DNA from: Candidatus Levybacteria bacterium RIFCSPLOWO2_02_FULL_37_18
GTDB taxonomy: Bacteria > Patescibacteriota > Microgenomatia > Levybacterales > UBA12049
NCBI GenBank assembly: GCA_001784115.1
Contig: MFPD01000001.1
Coordinates: 1-51,444 of the forward strand
Direction: 5' to 3'
DNA length: 51,444 bases
The position numbers and the translations under genes were made by a program. Shown piece by piece: positions 27,659 to 37,781 of this stretch. Position 1 is the stretch's first letter; every line of letters begins with the position of its first letter. Below the pieces are notes generated by a model, which did no database searches, had not been told where the DNA came from, and saw nothing but the letters and a program-made list of their open reading frames with translations.

Positions 27659-29244
27659 AAGCAGTATTATTCTGCAGAGTTAGCTCTAAAGAGCAAGAAG
27701 AAACTGGCTATTCTTTACCGGCACAAGAAAAATATCTTAGAGATTATGCACAAAAGAATAAATTTAATGTTGAAAAAGTGTTTGCTGTTTCAGAGTCTGC
27801 AAGCGGAAAAATTCAGCGTAAAGTTTTTAATGAAATGGTTACTTATATTAGAAAAAACAATATTGCTGTAATTATTGTTGAAACTACAGATCGCTTAACA
27901 AGAAATTTTGCCGATGTTCCAACGATTGACAAGTGGGTTTTAGAAGATGAAAATAATCAAATTCATCTAGCAAAAGAAGGTTGTATTTTGAATAAAAATT
28001 CTAAATCCCACGAATGGTTTATGTGGAGAGTAAAGGTTGCAACCGCAGAGTATTATGTCCGGCTTCTTTCCGAAAATGTTAAAAAAGGACAGAAGGAAAA
28101 AATAGCTCAAGGTTGGCTTCCAACAAAACCGCCACTTGGATATAAAACTGTAGGAGAAAAAGGGCATAAAACTCACATAATTGATATAGAAAAAGCACCT
28201 TTTGTTAAAAGAATGTTTAGTTTATATGCAACAAGAAATTATTCCTTAAAAAGTCTTACGGAATTGGTGTATAAAGAAGGTTTAAGAAATGAAGCTGGTA
28301 ATAAAATAGTAAAAAGTAGGATCCACCAATATCTTTCAGACCCTTTTTATATTGGCAAAATTAGATGGAACGGAGAACTTCATGACGGAAATCAAGAAAC
28401 TTTTATAGATGAAGATACTTTTAATAAAGTTCAAGAAATTTTACATTCTAAAGGTACTCCGAAATACAGAAAACACGCTTATTTATTTCAAAGGATTTTC
28501 CTTTGTGGGGAGTGTGGAGGCACAATTACATGGGAAGAACATAAAAACATCATCTATGGGCATTGCAACCTCTATAAAGACTGCTTTCAGAAGGCTTGGT
28601 ATACAGAGGAAAGCGTAGGAAATTTGTTAGCAGAAAAGCTTATTAAATTACAAATTAAGAACAAAAGAATTGTTGATTGGATAAGAAAGGCCTTAAAAGA
28701 AGGACATCAAGATAAAATTGTTTATCATTCTACTTCCTTAGATGAATTACGCCAAAGGGGAACACAGCTAAATAAAAGACTTGAAAAAATGTATGAAGAT
28801 AAAATTGACGAAAAAATTACGGAAGCATTTTATAACACTAAAGCCAAAGAATATAAGGAAGAGTTAAAAGAAATAGGAAAATCTATTCAAAAACACAACA
28901 ACGCTAATGAGAAATATTATGAACTAGGCTCTAATCTTTATGAATTATCTCAAAGAGCAAGCTCTATTTACCAAAAAGCAAAAAAAGATGATAAAAGACT
29001 GCTTGTAAATCTTGTTTTTTCAGAACTTTACCTAAAAGATGGAAAACTTGTTGCTAATTATTCAAAAGCCTTTGAGTTACTTTCTGAGCTTGCAGAACTT
29101 ACAAATAGTTCGAAAATGCCGGAAAATGAAAAAATAGTGGCAAGGATTTTCGAACCGAAGGAAAAGCCTGATATAACAATCCAAATACCTAATTCTTACC
29201 TTCACCATCCTATTCTGCTCCGGCGAGAGGATTCGAACCTCTAA
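27655..29244 (+). CDS. Large serine recombinase/integrase
   Basis: MKAVLFCRVSSKEQEETGYSLPAQ catalytic Ser motif, recombinase domain, zinc ribbon FLCGECGGTITWEEH...C, coiled-coil C-terminus; C-terminal residues encoded inside the tRNA. Confidence 0.93.
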   Translation: MKAVLFCRVSSKEQEETGYSLPAQEKYLRDYAQKNKFNVEKVFAVSESASGKIQRKVFNEMVTYIRKNNIAVIIVETTDRLTRNFADVPTIDKWVLEDENNQIHLAKEGCILNKNSKSHEWFMWRVKVATAEYYVRLLSENVKKGQKEKIAQGWLPTKPPLGYKTVGEKGHKTHIIDIEKAPFVKRMFSLYATRNYSLKSLTELVYKEGLRNEAGNKIVKSRIHQYLSDPFYIGKIRWNGELHDGNQETFIDEDTFNKVQEILHSKGTPKYRKHAYLFQRIFLCGECGGTITWEEHKNIIYGHCNLYKDCFQKAWYTEESVGNLLAEKLIKLQIKNKRIVDWIRKALKEGHQDKIVYHSTSLDELRQRGTQLNKRLEKMYEDKIDEKITEAFYNTKAKEYKEELKEIGKSIQKHNNANEKYYELGSNLYELSQRASSIYQKAKKDDKRLLVNLVFSELYLKDGKLVANYSKAFELLSELAELTNSSKMPENEKIVARIFEPKEKPDITIQIPNSYLHHPILLRREDSNL

Positions 29245-29289
29245 CCTCGAAGTTAACAGCTTCTTGCTCTACCATTGAGCTACACCGGA
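29218..29289 (-). tRNA. tRNA-Asn (GTT)
   Basis: TCCGGTG/CGCCGGA acceptor, GCTC/GAGC D-arm, anticodon loop CTGTTAA, AGAGG-TTCGAAT-CCTCT T-arm; no encoded CCA; terminal anticodon-stem pair is A.G. Confidence 0.9.
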
Positions 29290-29494
29290 ATATACGTTTT
29301 AATAAGCTATTTTCCTCTGTAACTTTTTAATTGTTGGCGCAAGCGGAACGTTTCGATATTTTATCATTTAATCTAACTTGCGTCTACCTTTTTGGTATAA
29401 TTGCAGAATAGAATTCTGCTTCCTTTCTTTTTTCTTACTCAAATGTAGTCATTCTCTCCAATAGCATTGGTACCATAAAATCTAATTAACAACA

Positions 29495-30574
29495 TTAACC
29501 AAGGTAGTCGCGCAATTTATTCCCTCTTGAGGGGTGACGGAGTTTTCGCAATGCCTTTGCCTCGATTTGTCTAATTCTTTCCCTTGTTACTGCAAACATT
29601 TTTCCGACTTCTTCAAGCGTTTTAGGTCTGCCGTCTTTTAAACCGAATCGCTCTTCGAGCACTCTTCTTTCCCGATCTGAAAGCGTACCCAAAACTTGAT
29701 CTACTTGCTCTTTTAACAACTCCCGAGATGCTGCGTCAAAAAGCGTCGGAGCATTGGTGTCATGGATAAAATCCCCAAGCCTGCTGTCTTCTTCGTCTCC
29801 CACGGGACTTTCTAGACTTGCAGGTTCTTGGGAGATTTTAATAATCTCCAAAGCTTTATCGACATCTATTCCTAATGTCTTAGCTACTTCCTCAGGAGTT
29901 GGCTCCCTTCCTAAATCCTGGGTCAGTTTTCGAGCTGTACGTAAAAACCGGTTTATGTTTTCAACCATATGTACGGGAATTCTAATAGTACGGGCCTGGT
30001 CAGCAATTGCCCGAGTTATTGATTGTCTGATCCACCACGTCGCGTACGTTGAAAACTTAAATCCTCTTCTCCAGTCATATTTTTCTACAGCCCGAATAAG
30101 CCCTTGGTTTCCCTCTTGAATCAAATCCAAAAGCGTTAACCCTCTTCCTACATATTTTTTAGCAATAGAAACAACGAGTCTTAAGTTTGAGGTCGTAAGA
30201 ATTTTTTTAGCTTCTTTATCTCCTTTTTCAGCCCGCTTTGCCAAAGTAATTTCCTGATCAAATGTTAAAAGCGGAACTCTTCCGATTTCTTTTAAGTACA
30301 TTCTAACCGGATCTGATACTGCTCCTTCCGTTAAAACAGTTAAAGCCTCAAGCTCTTTCTCTAAATCTTTTATGGGTTTTTCCGACTCATCTTCTTCAGC
30401 AACAGATTCAAATACATCAATATTAAACCGTAATAATCGATCGTACAATTCATCTAATTCCTGTATATGCTCTTCCGGACGAGAAAACATAGCCAAGACA
30501 TTATCTTGGGTGATATATCCTTTTTTCTTCGCCACAGAAACAACTTCGCTAACTAAGTTTGTTTTTTGCTTCAT
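29495..30574 (-). CDS. rpoD: RNA polymerase primary sigma factor
   Basis: [40 protein letters not shown] and [20 protein letters not shown]. Confidence 0.97.
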   Translation of the reverse strand: MKQKTNLVSEVVSVAKKKGYITQDNVLAMFSRPEEHIQELDELYDRLLRFNIDVFESVAEEDESEKPIKDLEKELEALTVLTEGAVSDPVRMYLKEIGRVPLLTFDQEITLAKRAEKGDKEAKKILTTSNLRLVVSIAKKYVGRGLTLLDLIQEGNQGLIRAVEKYDWRRGFKFSTYATWWIRQSITRAIADQARTIRIPVHMVENINRFLRTARKLTQDLGREPTPEEVAKTLGIDVDKALEIIKISQEPASLESPVGDEEDSRLGDFIHDTNAPTLFDAASRELLKEQVDQVLGTLSDRERRVLEERFGLKDGRPKTLEEVGKMFAVTRERIRQIEAKALRKLRHPSRGNKLRDYLG

Positions 30575-30629
30575 ATGTGCCTCATTGGGAATCTATTGTA
30601 CCACAAACAGGAAGCTAAAAGAAAATTTA

Positions 30630-33527
30630 TTAATTTTTTAAAAGTGATACAAGAGTAGATAGTTTTTCTTCTTCAACGTTTCCGCTTAACTCACGTATCT
30701 GATTTCGTACATATTCGTGTCTGATATCTTTTGCGGTTCTTTCTATTTCCGAAAGATGATAGGTTATGTCTGTAAATTTAGGAATGGGAAAAAGATAACA
30801 CGTGTCAAAAGAAGGTAGTAATTCTTTCGGAAGCGATTTTGTAAATTCTTCAAGTATGTATATCTCTTTTTTTTGGAAATACAACCGCAAGCAATCTAAC
30901 AATTTTTGTAAGGAAGAAACAGTAAATGTAATCTGCGCTTTATATGGTTCAATGCGTTTGAGTCCTTCGTATGGATTTGAAAGTTGAACAATCAAAGCAA
31001 CTAAGTATTCTTCTAACATTTCTTCTCTATTTTTTCTCACTTTTTGCTCAAAAGCAACCTGCTGTTTTTCTGATCCTTGTTTTTCAAATCGGGATAATTC
31101 CCTACCAATACTTTCATACGATGTAGCCAGCTCTTGGCTCATTTTCCGGATATAATGCTCTTTAACAATTTCATTTTGTATGCTGGCAATAAATGGTAAA
31201 AATTCGTCGGCTATTTTTCGCTTTCCCTCAGCGGTATGTTTGTCATACGTTTTTAAGGCCTTTTCGAGTAAAAAATCATAAACAGAAACATCGTGTTTTA
31301 TTGCTTGCTTAAATTCAAAAGGGTTATTTCGTATTGATTCATCCGCATCTTTTCCACTGACAATTACCACAACGGTAATCGTAAGCCCTTTTTTCTCGAG
31401 TATCGGAAGACTCCTGGCAACTGCTTGTTGTCCTGCCGAATCCATATCAAAACACAAAGATACTTTTGATGCAAAACGAGACACAAGAGCCACCTGGTTT
31501 TCAGTTAAAGCTGTTCCTTTAACTGCAATCACATTTTTTATCCCTTCTTTAAAACAAGAAATAACATCAAATTCTCCCTCAACAATAAGTGCCCTGTCCT
31601 GTTTTTTTATTTCTTCTTTTGCGCTGTGAATGCCAAAAAAATGACTGCCTTTGTGATATATAATCGTATCTTTTGTGTTAACATATTTAGGACCGAAACT
31701 CTCTCCCAGAGACCTGCCGGAGAATCCAACCACATTCCCTCTTGTGTCACTCAGGGGAAACATAATTCTGTCTTTAAAAAAATCAACACAATCTCTTCCC
31801 CGTCTATAAGAAAGTCCCGCTTCTATAAGGTCGTCTGCTTTAAATTGCTTTTTATTAATAAGGTAAGAAGAAAGTGCGTTGTTTGCCGGAGAAAACCCTA
31901 TCATAAATGTTTTTATAAGAGGAAGCGTTACACCGCGTTTTTCAAGATATGCTAAAGCTTTTTTTCCGGCCGGATGCTTTGTTAGTACGAAATGGAAAAA
32001 TTCGTTTGCTAAATGATTAACTTCGTAAAGTCTTTCTTTTTTGGAAGAAACGCCTCTATTAAATTTTTCTCTTACAAGCTCTACTCCTGCTTTTTTTGCC
32101 AAGATAGATAAGCTTTCCGGAAATTCAATATTTTCATACTCCATTAAAAAGGTAAATGCGTCTCCTCCTTTCCCACAGTTAGATACTGCGAAATGAGATG
32201 CTACGTAAGAGTGATCACCATTAACTGTTAGGTTATAGACTGGACCTTTGTATGCCCTGCTAGTAACCTTTTCAACCGGAAGCAACCAATACCTTACCCC
32301 GTCCTTATGGTATACCAAGTCATATTTTAATCTAGCCTCATCAGACCAAATGACAGTATAGGATTCTTTGTGGTCTACACCATTTCTATCCACTTCACTT
32401 TTACCTACACTTAAAGAGGGAAAAACTTCTAGGCGTAATAATATATCAATTAATTGCTCGCCTAATACTTTTGACACTGTAGTTATTGATCTATGAGTTT
32501 TTGAAGACTTATTAGCAAGATATTGTGTACCATCTCCTTTATGAATTGCATTCAAAAGAATTTTCTGTAAATGGGATGGGGTTTCTTGAAATATAAACGG
32601 AATATGTTTGTTTGTTGCACCCTTACCGCAAAGATTCTCAAATGCATTTGCCAAGAAAGCATGACATGCAGTAACCTCAATTCCAGTCTTATCTCCTGAA
32701 GGCCGACGATAAATGGATGCTTTGACCTTAAAAATCTTGTATATCAGCTCAACTATTTCTTTAGCAAAATCTTCTTCATTATTACCTAAACTAAAACGAA
32801 TGTACGCGCGATGATTGCTGCCTTCAGCAATCCAATAGCCTAGTAGTTTAAGAAAATCTTCATTTACCGATACTGTTGGTAACGCAGTAGGTTGAGGACC
32901 AAACCTGGAATGTTTCGTTACATACTCATTCAGATCTAATGTTACAACGGGAGTCACTCTATCGTTCAAAGGATAAAGCAACAAATCACCAGGCATAAGA
33001 TCTCTAGCCTCAAATTCTTGAATTGGCAACCACTTGTTAGTTTTCTTAAAGTAGTATTCAGGATTATTAACTAGGTATTTTAAATATTTTTGATACCTCT
33101 TAGCAAAATATTTAAACTTCACTTCATGCTTTGATGTAGATCTTACGACGAATACATGATGATCTCCTGTAAGAGAAACTGATCTGCGAATTTTTCTTGT
33201 TATTATCTTAATAAGATCTCCAGAGTAATTACGAGTATGGACCGCAAGCACTTTACGATACTCTCCATTACCAGAAACTACAAATTCATTCTCTGCAACA
33301 GTTTGTATTGGATGATAACCAAATGGAGTTTTAATTAGTTCTCCTGGAGGAAAACACCCAAAGCAATGCCAGATTTGCCGCTCGGGGGATACAACAAATG
33401 AAGGAGTTTTTTCGCTATGAAATGGACACGTTGTAGTAAAATTCCTGCCTGTTTTTTTAAGCGTTAAGTATTCAGAAATAAGAGCGATTAAATCTATTTT
33501 TTCTCTGACTTGTGATACTTGATCCAT
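30630..33527 (-). CDS. dnaG: DNA primase with in-frame intein
   Basis: CPFHSEKTPSF...WHCFG[intein]CGKGGDAFTFLMEYE zinc finger; TOPRIM IVEGEFDVIS; YHKGSHFFGI. Confidence 0.95.
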   Translation of the reverse strand: MDQVSQVREKIDLIALISEYLTLKKTGRNFTTTCPFHSEKTPSFVVSPERQIWHCFGCFPPGELIKTPFGYHPIQTVAENEFVVSGNGEYRKVLAVHTRNYSGDLIKIITRKIRRSVSLTGDHHVFVVRSTSKHEVKFKYFAKRYQKYLKYLVNNPEYYFKKTNKWLPIQEFEARDLMPGDLLLYPLNDRVTPVVTLDLNEYVTKHSRFGPQPTALPTVSVNEDFLKLLGYWIAEGSNHRAYIRFSLGNNEEDFAKEIVELIYKIFKVKASIYRRPSGDKTGIEVTACHAFLANAFENLCGKGATNKHIPFIFQETPSHLQKILLNAIHKGDGTQYLANKSSKTHRSITTVSKVLGEQLIDILLRLEVFPSLSVGKSEVDRNGVDHKESYTVIWSDEARLKYDLVYHKDGVRYWLLPVEKVTSRAYKGPVYNLTVNGDHSYVASHFAVSNCGKGGDAFTFLMEYENIEFPESLSILAKKAGVELVREKFNRGVSSKKERLYEVNHLANEFFHFVLTKHPAGKKALAYLEKRGVTLPLIKTFMIGFSPANNALSSYLINKKQFKADDLIEAGLSYRRGRDCVDFFKDRIMFPLSDTRGNVVGFSGRSLGESFGPKYVNTKDTIIYHKGSHFFGIHSAKEEIKKQDRALIVEGEFDVISCFKEGIKNVIAVKGTALTENQVALVSRFASKVSLCFDMDSAGQQAVARSLPILEKKGLTITVVVIVSGKDADESIRNNPFEFKQAIKHDVSVYDFLLEKALKTYDKHTAEGKRKIADEFLPFIASIQNEIVKEHYIRKMSQELATSYESIGRELSRFEKQGSEKQQVAFEQKVRKNREEMLEEYLVALIVQLSNPYEGLKRIEPYKAQITFTVSSLQKLLDCLRLYFQKKEIYILEEFTKSLPKELLPSFDTCYLFPIPKFTDITYHLSEIERTAKDIRHEYVRNQIRELSGNVEEEKLSTLVSLLKN
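32178..33356 (-). other. Intein (393 aa) with LAGLIDADG-type homing endonuclease
   Basis: N-terminal CFPPGELIKTPFG, block B TGDHHVFV, LAGLIDADG-like LLGYWIAEGSN and LLNAIHKGDGTQ, C-terminal VNGDHSYVASHFAVSN followed by Cys+1; removal restores WHCFGCGKGGD. Confidence 0.95.
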
Positions 33528-33542
33528 AGCGTTCGTATTGTA

Positions 33543-34280
33543 TCACGTGCGAAGCGCTTTTTCTGCGTTTCTCAGAATATTTTTATTATTGTAAACCGAA
33601 ATAATTGAGGCAAGAAAGTTAGCATCTTTTGTTTTTAATATTTTGATATATGTAATAAGAAGCGGCATTGACCGAATAATATTATCTACAATTGTTATCG
33701 TTGCGGCCTGTGATGTTCTTGATAATGGATTTAAATCTATTGTTATTACCTTTTTCCCATTTTTAATTAAAGCTTTTGCCCGATCCCCATCTTCTAACGG
33801 AACAAATACTGTATCTGCTTTGTATATTCCGTTTTTGTTAACATATTTTCTATTGGAACCAAGATGTAAAATCGAACATGTCTTTTGCGGAAGAAAGACT
33901 TGCTTGGCTCCATATCTTTCCAGATATTTCCGTATGTTTTTTTCTCTTGTCTTGGAACTATGGAATATGTTTATTTCTAAAGGGCAGTTTAGAAGACCAG
34001 ACAATTCAACTAATTCTTTTCCAATAAGTGCGCAAGCATTGCCGTTTACCGAGATAGCTGGATATCTTGAACTTACAAGAAGAGCTGCCGAGGCTTCAAT
34101 TGCTTTTTTTCCAAACGTATGTGTTTTTTCTCCAAGTAAATAATCAAACGCTTCTCCTCGTCCGTGAGCAAGTAACCCGTGTATTGAAGTAATACCATTT
34201 TTAACTCCGACAACAATTTGTTCACGGGTTTTTAATGATTGATATCTGGGATGCGTTTTTGGAATTTTCATTTTTAGCAT
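33543..34280 (-). CDS. Archaeal-type 4-phosphopantoate--beta-alanine ligase (phosphopantothenate synthetase)
   Basis: IPKTHPRYQSLKTREQIVVGVKNGITSIHGLLAHGRGEAFDYLLGE, near-diagnostic of the archaeal PPS family. Confidence 0.88.
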   Translation of the reverse strand: MLKMKIPKTHPRYQSLKTREQIVVGVKNGITSIHGLLAHGRGEAFDYLLGEKTHTFGKKAIEASAALLVSSRYPAISVNGNACALIGKELVELSGLLNCPLEINIFHSSKTREKNIRKYLERYGAKQVFLPQKTCSILHLGSNRKYVNKNGIYKADTVFVPLEDGDRAKALIKNGKKVITIDLNPLSRTSQAATITIVDNIIRSMPLLITYIKILKTKDANFLASIISVYNNKNILRNAEKALRT

Positions 34281-35168
34281 CTATAAAACTTCAGCCTTTC
34301 TGTTTGATATTGTAAATTTTTTTGAACCGGCAAAAGGTTTATTGCTAAAAACTCCGTTTCCTAAAATAATCATTGACGCATGGTTATTATTTTTTTCAAT
34401 TTGTTCTATTGTTTTTTTTGTTTGTCTATCTTTTAGCAATCCACTTTGTTTAGCAAATTCTTTAGAAATATCGATAATATCAGAAAAATGTATCTCATTC
34501 GCCATTCCAATGTTTAGTTGTTTAATCTTTCTGATTGCTCTTTCTCCTGCGTTATTTATTCTCCCAACCAATTTTTTGTTTGTTAATATTGATTTAGTTT
34601 GTATTGGGCTAAGATGTCTAATGTATACATACTTCTCCGGTAAGCTGATTCTTTTTACCAAAAACCTTGAGCTCGGTTTTGTTTTTAGAAAAAATCCGCC
34701 AAAATATTGATTAACCACATCCCCTAATCCTGTTTTATTTTTTACTTCTGCAGTATGAGCTATAATTGCTAATTCTTTTTTTGTTTTTTTTAATTTCAAA
34801 AGTTTATTAAGCGCGTATGCTACGGCTATTGCACTTGCACCAGATAAACCAAATCCATGTCCCAGGGAAAGCTCCGAAGATATCCAAACAATAATAGTTT
34901 CTGCTGTTAACATTTTTATTACTGATAGAACTGTTGGAAATTTGATTTTTTTACCATTAAAAAAAACTTCTGATTTTAGTGTTCGAGCTTGTCGAGAACT
35001 TTTAAAAATTTTTGATACTTCAGCAACCACTCCTTTATCTAAAGTGAAACCCAGACCGGTTGAGCCCATCCATCTTGGATCTGGATGAGGTCTAACTGTA
35101 AAAAAACAGCTGATATTTGCAGGCGCAAAAGCTACAGACACGTTTGACGTGTATTTTGCAGATTTCAT
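34281..35168 (-). CDS. Archaeal-type pantoate kinase (GHMP kinase)
   Basis: FAPANISCFFTVRPHPDPRWMGSTGLGFTLDKGV, SLGHGFGLSGASAIAVAYALN; directly adjacent to PPS. Confidence 0.85.
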   Translation of the reverse strand: MKSAKYTSNVSVAFAPANISCFFTVRPHPDPRWMGSTGLGFTLDKGVVAEVSKIFKSSRQARTLKSEVFFNGKKIKFPTVLSVIKMLTAETIIVWISSELSLGHGFGLSGASAIAVAYALNKLLKLKKTKKELAIIAHTAEVKNKTGLGDVVNQYFGGFFLKTKPSSRFLVKRISLPEKYVYIRHLSPIQTKSILTNKKLVGRINNAGERAIRKIKQLNIGMANEIHFSDIIDISKEFAKQSGLLKDRQTKKTIEQIEKNNNHASMIILGNGVFSNKPFAGSKKFTISNRKAEVL

Positions 35169-35171
35169 AAT

Positions 35172-36404
35172 TTAAAAATGTTGCAGAAGATATTCAATAA
35201 GTTCGTCAGCAATTATTCTTTTTGGTGAAAGTGGAATTTTTTTCAATAAACCGCTCTTAAGAACTACAAATACTTCATTTGTATCTGCTTCAAATCCTCG
35301 ATCTTTTTTACTAATATCATTTACGACAATTACATCTGTTTTGGATTCTTTTATTTTTTTTTGTCCCTCACTAATAAGTTTTTTATCATCGGAGCTATAC
35401 ACCGCCTTAAAACCAATAAGTTGAATTTTGGGATTTAGTTTTTTGATTTCTTGAATAATTTTTATCTGAGGTGTAAGTTCAAGATTTATTTTTTTTGAGC
35501 TTGGGATTTTCCCTTTTATCCTCTTAGTTTTAAAATCCGAAACAGCAGCAACATGATACATAGTGTCAAATTGTTTTACATATTTTTTTACTAACCGAGA
35601 CAAATCGTTGGCAGTCCGAAATATCTCTTGTTGAACATGAAGTCTCGGCATTACGGAATGTTTACTTCTCAGCAGTAAAACATTAGCTCCGCGCAAAACA
35701 CATTCTTCTGCAATTGCAATTCCCATCTTACCGCTACTTTTATTTGTTATGAACCGAACACCATCAATTGGCTCTATAGTCCCTCCTGCGGTAACTAGTA
35801 TTTTTTTTCCTTTCAGTTGTGTTCTTTTTTTTAAGATGGAAACAATTTCCTCTTTGATCTTCTCAGTATCTGGCAATCTTCCATTCCCGCGATATCCACA
35901 TGCAAGATTACCCTCATCAGGGCCAAAGATAAAAAATCCGCGCGAGGCAAGCCTGCCGATATTCTCTCTAACAATCGGATTTTCATACATGTGCACATTC
36001 ATTGAAGGAAACACCATAACAGGCGCTGTTGTTGCCAAAACCGTTGTTGTCAAAAAATCATCAGCAATTCCACAAGCAAGTTTTGCAATTATATTTGCGG
36101 TTGCAGGAGCTATAACAACAATATCCGCAGAATCTGCCAATTCTATGTGATCAACTTTTCTTTTTTTTAGAACATTACGATAATTAAAACCATTTTCAAA
36201 AAGCTGGGTATACACTTTGTTGCCTGATATACGTTTCAGTTTTTCAACTGATACCATCTTCGTTGCACGTTCTGTCATAATCACACAAACAATACACTCT
36301 TCATTTTTTAATAATTGAACAAGTTCTAGAGATCTAAACGCTGCTATTCCGCTTGTGATACCCAAAACAACTGTTGGTCTTTTCATGTACGCACATTTTA
36401 CCAC
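35172..36404 (-). CDS. coaBC: Bifunctional phosphopantothenoylcysteine decarboxylase/phosphopantothenate-cysteine ligase
   Basis: VLGITSGIAAFRSLELVQLL, PSMNVHMYENP, LVTAGGTIEPIDGVRFITNKSSGKMG; likely start at the internal MKRPTVVL. Confidence 0.95.
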   Translation of the reverse strand: MVKCAYMKRPTVVLGITSGIAAFRSLELVQLLKNEECIVCVIMTERATKMVSVEKLKRISGNKVYTQLFENGFNYRNVLKKRKVDHIELADSADIVVIAPATANIIAKLACGIADDFLTTTVLATTAPVMVFPSMNVHMYENPIVRENIGRLASRGFFIFGPDEGNLACGYRGNGRLPDTEKIKEEIVSILKKRTQLKGKKILVTAGGTIEPIDGVRFITNKSSGKMGIAIAEECVLRGANVLLLRSKHSVMPRLHVQQEIFRTANDLSRLVKKYVKQFDTMYHVAAVSDFKTKRIKGKIPSSKKINLELTPQIKIIQEIKKLNPKIQLIGFKAVYSSDDKKLISEGQKKIKESKTDVIVVNDISKKDRGFEADTNEVFVVLKSGLLKKIPLSPKRIIADELIEYLLQHF

Positions 36405-36466
36405 TTACCCCTTGTTTTTCCTACCGTCCTCAATTACAATACCTGATGGGAAATTTTGAATGTGTT

Positions 36467-37738
36467 ATGTCTGTTACATTGGTTTTGGGAGCTACATGGG
36501 GAGATGAAGGAAAAGGTAAAGTTGTTGATTTCCTCTCGCAAAATGCCCACTTTGTAATACGCTTCAATGGCGGTAATAATGCAGGACATACTGTTGTTAA
36601 CAAATACGGCACATTTGCCATGCATCTTATTCCCTCTGGTATTTTTCATAAAAGAGCTGTCTCTTTTATTACCAACGGCGTTGTATTAGATATAGAAGTT
36701 TTATCCGAAGAACTTAAAAATTTAGAAAAAGCAGGTATAAAAACCAAAAACAGGTTCTTTATTTCTCCAAGATGTCATATTATTATGCCGTATCACAAAT
36801 TGCTTGACAAGGCATACGAAGAAGCAAAAGAAGACAAAAAAACCGGCACAACAGGAAGAGGTATTGGACCGGTTTTTGCAGATAAAGTAAGCTATAACGG
36901 CATTCGGTTATTTGATCTTCTTGATAAAACAGTATTTGTCGAAAAACTACAAACGCAATTAAAAATTAAAAATAAGATTCTGCAAAGTTTTGGTATATTT
37001 CCGCTTAGTCAAAAAGATATTATTCCGACCTATTTAAAATTACTAGAAAAAATAAAACCATTTATTATCGAACCCTACCCTTTTATCCAAAAAGCAATAC
37101 AAAACAAAAAAAACATTTTACTTGAAGGTGCTCAAGGAGTAATGCTTGACACAGACTGGGGAACATATCCATTTGTAACTGCTTCAACTATCGTCTCCGG
37201 CGGAATTAATCATCAAGCAGGAATCCCGCCTCAACAATTAAAAACTATTATTGGTGTTGCAAAAGCATATACAACTCGTGTGGGAAGCGGACCATTTCCA
37301 ACCGAATTGTTAAACTCAGAAGGAGAAAAATTGCGAGTTGCAGGAAATGAATTTGGCACTACAACAGGAAGACCACGAAGATGCGGTTGGTTTGACGCGG
37401 AAGTTCTTCGATTTGTAAAAGAAGTAAACGGATTAACTTCACTTGCAATAACAAAAATTGACATTCTTGATTCTTTTAAAACTATTAAAATCTGTACTGG
37501 ATATACCTACAAAGGAAAAAAAATACGCTACTTCCAAACAGATGCAAACCTTTTGGCAAAAGTTACTCCTCTCTATAAAACTCTCGAAGGCTGGCAAACA
37601 GATACAAAAGGAATTACAAAATATAACGATCTTCCAAGGCTTGCTAAACAATTTATCAAAGAGATAGAAAAACAAGTGGCTATTCCTGTCTCTTATATTT
37701 CCACAGGGCAAAAAACTTCAGAAATTATTACGGTATAA
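36467..37738 (+). CDS. purA: Adenylosuccinate synthetase
   Basis: LGATWGDEGKGKVVDFL, GGNNAGHTVV, GTTGRGIGPVFADK; start placed at MSVTLVL. Confidence 0.96.
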   Translation: MSVTLVLGATWGDEGKGKVVDFLSQNAHFVIRFNGGNNAGHTVVNKYGTFAMHLIPSGIFHKRAVSFITNGVVLDIEVLSEELKNLEKAGIKTKNRFFISPRCHIIMPYHKLLDKAYEEAKEDKKTGTTGRGIGPVFADKVSYNGIRLFDLLDKTVFVEKLQTQLKIKNKILQSFGIFPLSQKDIIPTYLKLLEKIKPFIIEPYPFIQKAIQNKKNILLEGAQGVMLDTDWGTYPFVTASTIVSGGINHQAGIPPQQLKTIIGVAKAYTTRVGSGPFPTELLNSEGEKLRVAGNEFGTTTGRPRRCGWFDAEVLRFVKEVNGLTSLAITKIDILDSFKTIKICTGYTYKGKKIRYFQTDANLLAKVTPLYKTLEGWQTDTKGITKYNDLPRLAKQFIKEIEKQVAIPVSYISTGQKTSEIITV

Positions 37739-37781
37739 TTATTATAATGTCATTCTGAATTTATTTCAGAATCTCAAGCTT

